A stretch of 64,000 nucleotides of DNA from assembly GCA_034620365.1 (NCBI GenBank), contig JAQGEQ010000126.1:62001-126000 (forward strand), written 5' to 3'. Shown piece after piece: positions 53,306 to 64,000 of this stretch. The notes below the pieces were generated by a model. That model was not told the origin of the DNA. It did not search any database and saw only the letters and a program-made list of their open reading frames with translations. This DNA is from Pegea sp. RAD2-039 (taxonomy: Eukaryota; Chordata; Thaliacea; Salpida; Salpidae). Numbering within the stretch: position 1 is the first letter of the stretch; each line of letters begins with the position of its first letter. A program made the position numbers and the translations under genes.

Positions 53306-54623
53306 TACAAGTTTTAGTGTAACAATGAAAATATTTTCCTCGTCACCGAAATGTAACTTTTATATCAAGATTTCTGATATTTGAGTGAAAAGTAGAATTT
53401 CAGGAACAAATTGTAATAAACATCACCTTAATATGGATATTACGTATTTGAATTGCTCTGTCAATTACATGAAAGCTCAATCTTAAGAAGTTTCACACAG
53501 GGTAATCAGTTTATATTCTATTTTGCTTTCGCAACTAAACCAATTTCATAATTTCTAAAATGCAGAGTAATTTTCAGGAATTAACTTTCAGAAATATTTG
53601 AAAGTTACAAAAATGTTCCATGAAAATATTAAACATAAAATAAAAGTTGAATAAAATGTAAGAATCCGATAAAGCTATAAAAATAAGTTTGCAAAATAAA
53701 AATGGTTTTAATATGTTAACTTATGAAATAAACTTGATGAAATAAAAATAAACCTTATGTTACTAAAACACGCCACTTAAAAGACGTCAAATATTCAAAA
53801 TGGTTGAAATTTAAAAATTAAAATACCAAATCGGATATTTGCTTAGTTACTATCACTATAGTAAAGGTGAAAAACTGTTAAATGAAATCTAAAAAAGTCG
53901 ACTTCTAAAGTCTTTATTTCAATATTTAAATTTGACACGTAGAGACCAACACGTACAAGCGTGCCCATTGCTTAAGGCGATGTTAAACGCGAATTATCTT
54001 TTTTGTGTTTATTCCCTTTGACAGCGATTTTATGAAAGTTACCTCCACTTCTAGAACTTTCTGTATCTTGTAGAAATCTAAGTATTTAAGATGTCTGAAT
54101 TCTTAAAGTTTTGAGACATAATTATATTTTAAGACAGTTGTAAAAACCGGATCGTTGTCCTGAACCAAGTCTTTCGCAAATTTCAAATAACAGAAAATGT
54201 TAAGAGCAGTTTTTTTAAATGCTCATAATTTAGCTGAACCGATTGACAAGTCTTCTTGTGGGCAAATTGAATCCTCAAAACCTTTTTTGAGTTTGAATTA
54301 AGGATAAAACCGATTTTTTTCTAATTATTTGATTGATAAAACTTCTAAGCTTAGGAAGCCGAGCAAATTTCCAAGCAACGTCTTTTCAACATCTGTCGTA
54401 AGAAACCATAAGATTATATAAAAGAGAGCTTCATAAATTCAAATTTTGTGCAAAGGTCTCCCTAATAACTTTGTTGTTGGAACTTAAAGTTTAGATCTAA
54501 AAGGTGATAGAAAAGGGGTTGGTGATTTACTTGTTAAAGATTATCTATCTGGTGAAAGTTTGAATAAAAAGGTTGAACAAATGAAATAAATCTTAATAAT
54601 TTTTCAAGAAATCTCCACAAAAG
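53306..54623. other. Intergenic region
   Basis: No gene or repeat recognised. It lies downstream of the BTB zinc-finger gene. Confidence 0.4.
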
Positions 54624-57600
54624 TCAACTGAATGAAACTGACCGTTTCTTCGGGGACATTTGATTTGAGATAAGAGGTACGGCATGGCTCGCCAGATGAT
54701 GCTGAAACAAATGAGCTTATGAATATTTCATCAAAATGGAAACAACATGTCAGTAATAAGTTCATCATGTGGTGATGCCTTTGAATATTTTCAGTTGCTT
54801 ATCAAGTTTGATAAATTTAAGTTTAATTTCTTAATAGTGACAAATTTAGATTATCTTATAAGATTTCAAAGAAACTTAAGACTTTAGATTTGCTTTAAAT
54901 AGTAGATGAATCCGGTAAGAACATATTTGTAAAATTTCGAAGCTTGTAAGATTGATATAAATTAAGATTTATGATTATTAATCAATTAATGTTTTAAAGT
55001 AGTTTTTCAAAGTACAAGAAATATGTTATTGATGACGCCAAACATTTTTTTAATAGAAAATAACCTTGAAAGTTGATTTAGGTGTAAAAGTGTTCTTGCT
55101 AGAAATGACAAATATTTACTTTTAAATGTTCAGATCTTCTAAACCTTTTATCACACATATGACAAGGGTAAGGTCTTTCACCAGTATGTGTGAGGATATG
55201 ACGTTTAAGATGCTGTTGTCTACCAAACTGTTTCAAACAAACTTCGCACCTGAATAAGAAAGTTGGTTAGATGAACTTGTTTAGTTTGTCTCGCGCTTAC
55301 GTGTATTCTTTTTTTGGTTTTTCTTTTTTGTTTGTGAATGTAAAATTGTTTGCTTCACGCCTGTAAAAAATGAGAATAGCATTTATGAGAAAAGAAGTCA
55401 TTACCACGACTTACTGCATTTAAGAAGCAGACTTATTTTAGAAGTATATATAATAAGTACGGTAATAGCCTTACAAAAAACTTCACAGGTATAAAAAGAT
55501 AAAGACACAGTAATTAGATACAAGATACAACTTTGTTGTAAATTAAAAACCTTTGAAGAATCGACAGATATCGTCATCAACAACAAGAAACAACTTGCAT
55601 TTAAATATTTTGTTTCTCATTTAGCTTCTGCTAGCAATCATTTAGCAAATCAAAACAGGAAATTCAACACAGAAAAGAAAAAATAATGATATGAAAATTC
55701 GAGGAAATTCCTGGAAATAATTAGAAAGTTACAGACATCAAATATTTCTCATTTTTTATATTTAGTGCCATCTATATAAATTGAAATAAAATCTTTATGC
55801 TGAAACTCTATCTTAACTTTCTATAGCTAATATAATCAGCCAATGTCTTAGAAGCTGAAGGGATTTTCAAAAAGTCTTTAAATGAAGTGCTAATTTAAAT
55901 ATAAAGCAGAAAGTATGCCCATAAAAAGATTTGGAAATTAGATAATAAAATAAGTAAAATCGCAATTTTAAATACAAGTAAAAATAATTGGCTACAGAAA
56001 TTATAAAAAAAAAGATTTTTCAAGATTCGTTTTTAAGTGTAAGAAAATCTCAAAATATTGAAGCCTGTTTTTTAGGTGTTAATAACATTTTAAACATTCA
56101 ATAAAAGGTTTCTTTTGTAAGTAAAATCTGAGACATCGATGATACTGCGATTAGCTTCTTTTAAAATTTTATTATTTTATTAACGAAAAATGCTCGAATA
56201 CAAGCTTAGGGCGATTAAAAAACTCAGAAATTTTTTCTTGTACGTAGCCTCAGTGATAGCTGTGGGGGTTCAAACACTCTGATGTTAATAGTAAGCAATT
56301 TTCAGCTGATGACATCTTTTAGTATCGATCAAACATTTCACATACTCACTTTTCTGAGTTCTCTTCAAAGTTTGTCGAAGTGTTCGAACTAATTTGAAGA
56401 TTTGATGCTTTTGATGTTGATGTTGTTTCCTCTGATGCATCACCAAGTAACTTAAGTGAGTGATGGTGCTGAGATTGGTCGGCCATTGCTGTTTGTTGCT
56501 TGGTTTCGTTGGCAAAATAGTCGGCTAACGATTTATGGTCAATTGGAGTAGTTTCGAAGTTATCTAAATTCAAACAAAAGAAGTGAAAACACGTCGGAGT
56601 CTTCCTCATACTTTGTTTTTTTTTTCTGTTTTCAGTTATATTAAAATCAATTTTATTATTGAATTATTAAGTAAATTTCGAAAACTTTTGTTGAGATGTT
56701 TATTTGTTAAATACAAACCCAATTTCTATTTGAATGATTTAAATATTGAAACAGCAGTTTGCAGAAGTTTACGAGATAAATCGAAGACAAGCAAGCAACT
56801 TTTTAATTAGGTTGTAAGACGTTCATTAAAATTGTTGAAATAAAACTCATAATATCGATGAAAACATTTTCAAAATTGTTTCTTCATTTCGAACAAGTCT
56901 TAAAGTATATTTTTGTCATTTTTATATACAAAGTTTCCAGAAATTTTTTTATTAAACAGTTTTTCTTCATTATACAGGAATTGAAATGATCAAAAAGATT
57001 TAATCAACACCTTCTACATTAGCTTGAGATGTAGTGTAGTAAGTAGTTGGAAGATTTTCAGATCTTCCACCATCTTCATTTGGGTGTGCTTGAGAAAATT
57101 TACTTCGTCTAAAACAAATGATAAGTTTTCAATGAAATTTACGTTACCTAAACATTATTTATTATGAATGGCTAGAAAAAGGTTAGTAGTTATCAGTTGT
57201 AATAAATATTGAATATCTACAAGCTGCAAGACGCACGGTGAAAATTGAATAAAATTAACTGTAGACAGAGCCAAGCAGCATATAGCAGATGCTGTAGACC
57301 GTATGTACTACAGATGGCGTAAAGGTGACAATTTTACCAAGTAAATTACAATTTTGACAAACTGCAAAAGAAAATTTGAAAAAGTCCATTTTCGTTACCT
57401 CACTGGATATTCAATGACAGGCTTGTATTTGATGCTTTCTAACGAATGTCCGTTGTGAGGATTGTTCATAAGAAAATTGGATTTTCTCTGGGCTTCATAC
57501 AATGCTATTTCCTGTTAAGAGCAAATTTTTTTATTAGGTTTGATATTTGATTTAAAAAACAAGCACAAAATTGAACAAAGTAAAACATAAGCTCATTGAG

Positions 57601-60600
57601 TGTTTGCGACTTGAAATTTATCGAGTAATCCAAAAAACACACAAAAAAATAAAACTTCTTATCAGCGGTTACAACTTTGACAATAATGAAACAAGAAAAC
57701 AGAAATGTTGTTGTCCATCTCTCCAACCTGGTTTATTTGATTTCTCTGCGTATGTTTAGGTAGAGTTGACAACCAGGCTTCAACATTGTTTTTTGGATAA
57801 TCAGCCGCTGGCACGAAGCCATGGGTTTGTATAAATTCCTGACACTTTCTGACCACAAAAGGACTTTGAAGGAAGCAAGCCGAACACAAAGTCTGTAAAA
57901 TATAAAAGTATATTCGAAGATGAAGTCAGTAGAAATTTCTCATCTATCAGAAATAAATATCCTAGTTTTACTTTCATCAATTTAGATATAAAATTAGAAT
58001 ATAAGGAATTCAAAATCATAATCACAGATGAAGAATATAATATGTATATAAAAAAGTTGAAAATTTAACAACTTTCTGTCATTAATGCCTGAAGTTTACT
58101 GAAGATAAAAAACTGGAATAAATATAAACACAAGATTCAATTATAAGCTTGACAATGCCAGCTCAACCTTCCTTTCTTTTAGTTTACATGAAAGATTTGT
58201 TCTGTGGAAATCTAGTTTCAGCATTCATATTTAACTTTTATGGAAAATAATTTGATGCTGACATCTTTTTAATGTTTGTAATAAAGTTTTTTCTGACCGT
58301 TTCTGAATTAATCTCACAGCTAGGTGGCGCTCCTAATTCTTATATAAATAAATTATTGATTGCACTCCGATATCATTTTTTGTTTTCGTCTAAATGAAAT
58401 ATATAACTGAAATATTTTATAAGGAGTTTCGCCTTTCTTTCAGTTTTAACACACATCATAGCAAATAATAGAAATGTTGAGAAAATCAGTTTGAAGATTT
58501 CAAATTGACAACAGCTACGATTTGAAGATCAAATCAAATGTTCAAAGCTTCAAGCAAACGAAGCTTCTATATTGAAACCCCGCAGGCAATTTACGTGCCT
58601 TCAATTCGATGGGTGTGAAGTTATAAAATAGAATTTATAGAAAGAAATTGGAGAAAAAGTTGACACAACTACATAAGTAGAAATATTTTTTAAGAAATAC
58701 TTTAAAGATTCAATTTATTTTCATTCAAATAAAATCTAGAAAAGTCAGTAGGCATTTTAAGAATAGTGACTTGAAATAAAAAAAGTATCTTTCAAAAAAT
58801 TATTTGATATTCTTCTTTTTTTAAATCTAAAGTTAAAATTGCGATGGCTGCTTTCATGACTGCTCAGAATAAAAAGAAATAGAGTGAAACCCCTGAGGCC
58901 AATCCGCAAAAGTTTGACTCAACTTCAGTTTCCAGCAAACTAACTTTTTATTTCTATAATTCTTTATTCCTAATATAAAAAATAGCTTTCGTTTCAATTG
59001 AAGCTTTATTTGCTAGAAGCCCAAAAAACTGAAGAATATTTGATTGATAACTTGCAAATAAGAAATATTCACATCAAGCTTGCTTCTAAGATACATATAA
59101 GAAATTTCGAAATAAAAGATTTAAAATCTAAGCTTAACTAGAAGATCAGTTTGCTTCCAAAAAGCAAATTTCAGTCTTTAAAGAAATTAGATTTAATAAT
59201 CAGTAAAAACTTAGTTGAATTTAATAGATTATTTCAATTACCTTAAATGGTTATAAAAAAATAATTAAATAGTTATAAGGATAATGAACAAATTTGTTGT
59301 TGAAAAGTCTTCATTTGAAGAATTACAACCTAACATATGGCCTTTGCGTTTTTGCTCATTTTTTATTTCTTAGATATAAAGTTTTAAAAGCAGTTTTTAG
59401 GGCCTCTTAGGGGAATAAATCGACCTTTTAAAGGATTTTTCAGTTGTTAAAACTGATTAAGATTATGAACTAAATCTAAAGACAATTGCTTTAAGTAAAA
59501 TTAATCTTTAATGTCGATTTAATCAACTTTATATAAAGAATATGATGACGTTGATGGAGTTGAAAATTGTAGTTCTGCCTTTTTATTCAAGTGCCATTAA
59601 TAAACACTTGGCTACTTCTACGTAAGCAAAAGTTTGCCTGAAATATCATGTCTTTAGGGAAACAGCGGAAATCAGTGGTTGAAATATGGGTTGACATCTG
59701 CTCAGTAATTTCGTTGCATTGATTTTTTTATCATACCACCTGAGGCGTATCTTGAAGGACAAAATTTCCCTTTTAACATACATAAAACTATCAACTATTA
59801 TTTCATTTTTTCGACAAACTATTTTAACATATTTTTAAACATTAATTCTTGAGGGATTCAAAAACCTTTAAGGTTAAATCCGCGGCTGGATTTGTCGTGA
59901 ACGGTAAAAAAAAGTTTTCAGTTGTCTATATTTAACTTTTTTATAATCTTACAAAAAAGACGAATATAGAAATAATTTTTTGAATAAAAATAGCTTTCTG
60001 ATGAAATCAGGTTTTTAAAGTCAAAAGCTGGTATTCTATATTGAATTGAAAAGGTGTTTTGTTAATAATGAAACTTTAGATCAGTAACTGCTTTAAGTAG
60101 ACAAAATGTAAAAAAATATTCTAGAAGGCTTTCTTATTAACGTTTTTTACATTTTATCACAGAAAAACCAATTTTTATTATTTGAAAACTTTTAAAACAT
60201 TTTTAGCTTTCCTTTTAGAAAGTCAAAACACAAATTGGAAACCAAAATGTTAGTATCATACTATAACCAGAAGCTGGAGAATAAAAATATTGCAAAAAAT
60301 TAAACACAGAGAAACATTTGCATACTGAAAAATGATTCCGAGTACGTCTCGAGGGCATATAACCCGCTGGGCTTTTGTCTATCGTCTTTAGTTAGTCGAT
60401 TTACTACTAGCAAACTTTAGCTTGGCTTTTTGGGTCTTGTTTTGAAAGATACGTTAAAACAAAGTGAAACGGACTGGCAAGATATACGGTTGAATAAGTT
60501 TCATGTACATGTGAGTTATCTTATAGATTAAATGGAAGGGTGGTTTTTTGTGTAAAACTCACAAACTTATGTTCAGTACTAAAGATTTTCTCATTCAAAC

Positions 60601-61220
60601 CAAATCTTTTCGGTTTTAAAGTTCAACTTTCTAAACCTTTTTTATTAAATATTATCTGAAAACTTTTTAACTTTGAAACAAATACAAATGTACTTACTTC
60701 CATAACAGTATTTTGACTTAAAGACAAATTTGAGGTGTAAACATAATCCAAAACTTTTGAAAATCCAGTCGAGTTCACTATATCAGGGATATCCACTATC
60801 AAAGGTAAATTATTCATCAAAGTTTTCGAAAAAATATCCCTAAAAAAAACTGTTGTCAGAAAAAGATAACTTCGGATATTTGAAGTGAAACTTTATCTTA
60901 AAACTATCAAATAATAATTCAAACTGTTTATCAGTAAGTTTTACAAAAATCCAAACTCACTTGAAATATCCTAAAGTTGCAGATAAAACGTTTATATGAG
61001 TTCGGAAAAGATGTCCTTGTACTTTTATGGTTGCATCGCAGTGAATCCCCTTAAAAATAATAATTTTACTACAAAAAACTTTCTAGTTTTTAAAAGATGT
61101 TTTTAAAATTTTTTTGAAGCTGAAGAAGCTCACTTTGACTCTTTGCTGGTTTAACTTTTCTAGAAATGAAGATGAGTGCTCAGGGTTTGTGCAAACATAA
61201 ACTCTAGCAGCATTGTCCAT
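54624..61220 (-). CDS. BTB domain plus two-C2H2-finger protein (ten exons)
   Basis: A probable sequence-specific transcription regulator. Exons: 61134-61220, 60961-61049, 60698-60839, 57728-57892, 57399-57505 or 57512, 57011-57108, 56350-56563, 55301-55360, 55120-55249, 54624-54701. Exons 1-4 encode the BTB/POZ dimerisation domain: GIHCDATIKVQGHLFRTHIN, VLSATLGYFK, GFSKVLDYVYTSNLSL, TLCSACFLQSPFVVRKCQEF. A Gln/His/Ser-rich linker follows. Finger 1 is CEVCLKQFGRQQHLKRHILTH, joined by TGERPY to finger 2, which is split by the last intron (CHMCDKRFRRSEHLK / HHLASH). About 389 residues, short for the ZBTB family, with only two fingers. Exon 5 is uncertain: the best acceptor (cag before 57512) loses frame because of a GGG run at 57479-57481, while an acceptor at 57506 keeps it. 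Large intron 57893-60697. Confidence 0.9.
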
Positions 61221-63035
61221 ACTATTTACAAGTAATCTTTAAATGATGAAAAAACAACTTCTATATGAGTAGAGAATTACTTTAAATAATTTTAACTAAT
61301 CAGCCGAAAGTAAACACTTAAACTAGCAGATGAGCAAAAAATAGTTCCTGTTTTTATAAACTATCATAAAGTTTATCGACAATAACTTTTACTTCATTTT
61401 TTAAATTAATATTACTAATGTCTTAAAAATATCTCTTAATACTAAAATTTGTTTAACAAAATTAAATCAAACTTCTTTCCTTTAAGTAAAAATAGTTAAA
61501 AAAACTAATATCCAAGCTGAATCTAAAGTTAAAAAAGACGATTGTGATTTAACCTTGTAGCCACGTGCTTTTGGCTGAACTCTTCACAGCCTAAGTACAC
61601 AATATTCAGCAAAACAAAGTGAGCTGTGAGCTTTTTTCTGTTTTAAAAAAGCAGGCCTTTTGCATATACGCCGCAAGTGGCGACTTTTTATATAAAAACA
61701 ACGAATTTTGAAGATATTAATAAACTTTAATAAAATAAGTTGTATTTGATGATAAAATAATTTCATTTAATGTTTATTTTTCAAATTTTAATCTGAAACA
61801 ACTTATAAATTCTTGAGTTGCAAGCGTTTAATGTATTATTTCAATGATTCTTAAACCATTATAGTTTTATTTCATCTAAAATGTGTGTTACCCTATTGAT
61901 AAATTAATAAAAGTAGATTTTAAATCTGTTATAAAAGATTTAGGCTTATGAAAGTGTTTGATAAACAATATTTGATCCAGCAAACACTAAACTTTTTGTC
62001 AAGCTTATGATTTAGTAGCAAATGCAAAAGCTGAAATGTAAAATACAATAAATATACTGCTTAAATAAATAAGATACAACAAAAAATAAACAAGCTGCCC
62101 TCATTATGTTTTGAATGTACTTTAAAAAGAGTTTAAAAGTAACTTTCTCAAAATTAAATGTTTTTACTTTTAAATTTCATATTTTTTTGCAGATACTTTT
62201 CTGATGAAAGATTTGAACAAGAAAGTAAGAGTATTTTTCTACAACTAGTTTTTACCTCATCTAGATTTCAAACCTTATTAAAGAAAATTCAAGTGGCTTT
62301 TGAAATTTTTCGTCATTAAAATAGTAACAGAAGTTGTTGGTCAAAAGCCAATCAAATGCTGATTTAGAGGTTGCTAGATATAAAAGCAAACAAATTTGTG
62401 ATTAAAGTATTTCTGATAAAGTTGAAACAAAAGAGTTTATAGTTTGTGTTTGGCATTTATACATAGAAAAATTGTCGGTACATTTCTCTTTCTAACATTA
62501 ACTTATAAATATAATATTGCAGTTACTTCTTCTTATACTCAAAAGTCAGTTAGTTGTGAAATATCCACCAGGGGTTAAAGTTCAATAAAAAATGTTCAAT
62601 TTGCTGTTTTGTAAAAAATAGTTGAACAACTTTTTAACTTACTGTGAGCATAATTACAGTGATACCCAGCAAATAATTGAAGATGCCACCCAAACTAGAT
62701 AAGAATTTTTTAAAAATTTTATTCTAGTTTTGTTTTTTTAATCACTTTTATTTAAAATGACTTTCAAGCAGTTGAAATTAATAATAGCAATTAGTTTATA
62801 TAAAACAAATAGAGATAAGATGAAAATTCACTTTCAAAATGTTAGCATATTGAGACACAAGAAAAAATGTTTTTTTCCAATTACAAAATTGAAGTCGGCA
62901 ACAATTGAATTACTAATTGCATTTTATAGTAAACTATCATCTACCTGTAGAAACAGAAGAAATATAAAAATGAGTTTCCATCTTCAAACCTCGTTCTTTG
63001 TACATACTTTTCATTGTACAATCATCTGTGTGTCT
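61221..63035. other. AT-rich intergenic region
   Basis: No supported gene. The left end should hold the BTB gene promoter. A minus-strand frame at 61584-61766 has no protein-like features. Confidence 0.4.
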
Positions 63036-63037
63036 CC

Positions 63038-63372
63038 GTAGTGTATTAGTTGTCACACCCGCCTAACTCGCGGAAGGTCTCGGACACATATTGACGATGA
63101 TGAAAAGTTGATAAGAAAACGGGTAGAAGGACCCTGTGAGTCTAGTTGATGACAACGCTTATAGGAGACGCGAAATTCTGATTTCAAAGGTAGTACTCAG
63201 TGTCGTTCTAGCAGCTCTTACGACGCCAGCTAGGTGTAGCCGCATCAGTCTGTTTATTCCGTTGCATATCCTTGTTGGCATGGAGATAGGAACACTGCTG
63301 CCTAGGCAACTACTGGATGTTTATAATTTTTGCACTGGCTTACAGTATGGCTATTGTCTGCCAAAGTAGACC
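63038..63372 (+). repeat. Probable tRNA-derived SINE
   Basis: An island of normal GC in AT-rich DNA. Its head (63038-63110) reads like a tRNA with an A-box region (tgtattagttgtcacacc), the anticodon-arm-like CCGCCTAACTCGCGG, and GGTCTCGGAC approximating the start of a B box. A ~230-base body follows (AAACGGGTAGAAGGACCCTG, GCTAGGTGTAGCCGCATCAG). This tRNA-head-plus-body layout is that of SINEs. The tRNA is too degenerate to be a functional gene. No second copy is seen in the window. Confidence 0.45.
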
Positions 63373-63544
63373 ATTTCTTCTTTTTCATCTATGTACTTTT
63401 TCAGATTTCAAAGCTTTCCAATAAAAAAAAACTAGAATAGATTATGATTATTTGTGAAATTTTTGTTATAAGTGTTTCTTGTTAACCTAAATAAACATTT
63501 CAAACTATTGTAAAAGGAATAAACAGTAGAAAAACCTTTTTCAT

Positions 63545-63885
63545 AGCAAATTCAGACCAATCTTTTCTCATTCCGCACAGTTGTACATGGAACCAGCTGC
63601 CATCAGACATTTTCATGTCAGAATCACCTCTGCTGTTCAAGCAGAAGTTGAACCGTTTTAATATTTCCAACATTGTCATTTATAAACTGTGATTTTTTCC
63701 CCTTTCTTATATTATTAATATTCTATGTAATTGTTCACTGTTATATCCTTTGAGGACTTCTGAAATGCCTAGTGTGATATCTTTTTTTTCTACATTTCTA
63801 ACTTAATAGATATTATTTATGAAAATGTATGTTAGCGAGAGGTGCTCTCTTCTGGTACCCGCGTTTGCGTTTATTGTAATAAATA
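63545..63885 (+). mobile_element. 5'-truncated CR1-like LINE, 3' end only
   Basis: Starts near the last codons of ORF2 (tttctcattccgcacagt, then a match to the LNRYNIANIA end) and runs through the full 3' UTR to 'gcgagaggtgctctcttctg' and TTTATTGTAATAAATAAGT. It is the uninterrupted reference for the 3' UTR that is split at 20476/24967. Confidence 0.88.
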
Positions 63886-64000
63886 AGTAAAAATTTAATT
63901 TTTTGTATCTCTTATTAGTTCTAGATATATTTTTGTTGTTTTACTTACTCTAAAATTAGTTTAGAGCAAGCAGTTAGCATATCATTTTATGAATATTATT

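Noticed and set aside
63038-63110. A functional tRNA gene
   Set aside because: The B box and acceptor stem are too degenerate, and no clean cloverleaf can be folded.

Overview
The window is nuclear DNA of an animal. It is strongly AT-rich. Its genes are split by GT-AG introns, several of them only about 45 to 65 bases long, and it carries non-LTR retrotransposons of the CR1/L2/Jockey type. The conserved genes (exportin-6, the ciliary kinase NEK8, a spartin-type senescence-domain protein, a BTB zinc-finger protein) are typical of animals. I cannot name the lineage. Very short introns in an AT-rich animal genome would suit a tunicate or another small-intron invertebrate, but this is a guess.

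Layout from left to right. 1-6.8 kb: a minus-strand type I membrane protein gene (signal peptide, a cysteine-containing beta-rich module, sushi, Ig-like, transmembrane helix). It is flanked by two ~490 bp direct copies about 6.3 kb apart, so it looks like one unit of a tandem array. 7-8.4 kb: decayed coding-like DNA. 10.2-17.1 kb: a complete exportin-6 gene (+) whose first exon codes for the initiator methionine alone. 17.1-25.1 kb: decayed elements, then an old 5'-truncated CR1-like LINE (+) split by a younger full-length one (-) with both ORFs open. 26.5-29.4 kb: a bHLH gene (+). 31.3-33.7 kb: a spartin-like gene (+). 33.7-36.0 kb: an inverted, broken copy of the 3' half of the bHLH gene, carrying a fragment of the same LINE family, tail-to-tail with the spartin-like gene. 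36-38.8 kb: decayed coding-like DNA. 38.8-44.5 kb: NEK8 (-), with a ~1 kb array of a 14 bp repeat in one intron. 45.0-46.3 kb: an intron-less 433-codon ORF (-) that I do not recognise. 46.3-48.6 kb: very AT-rich DNA with no gene. 48.7-49.4 kb: a remnant of a second LINE family. 51.6-52.6 kb: a three-exon gene for an unrecognised 177-residue hydrophilic protein (-). 54.6-61.2 kb: a ten-exon BTB domain plus two-C2H2-finger gene (-). 63.0-63.9 kb: a tRNA-headed SINE candidate followed by a truncated LINE 3' end.

The host genes show no functional linkage to each other; this is ordinary animal gene neighbourhood. Exon boundaries were joined by hand from splice sites and reading phase. For the membrane protein and the 177-residue gene every junction keeps phase. 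NEK8 and the BTB gene each need either one odd splice choice or a one-base correction in a homopolymer, which suggests residual assembly indels (or real frameshifts). The most interesting points are the receptor-like gene with its evidence of tandem amplification, the inverted duplication next to the spartin-like gene, the Met-only exon of exportin-6, a Lys-to-Asn change in the NEK8 catalytic loop, the nested LINEs, and a repeated but unclassified coding motif present as three decayed copies.
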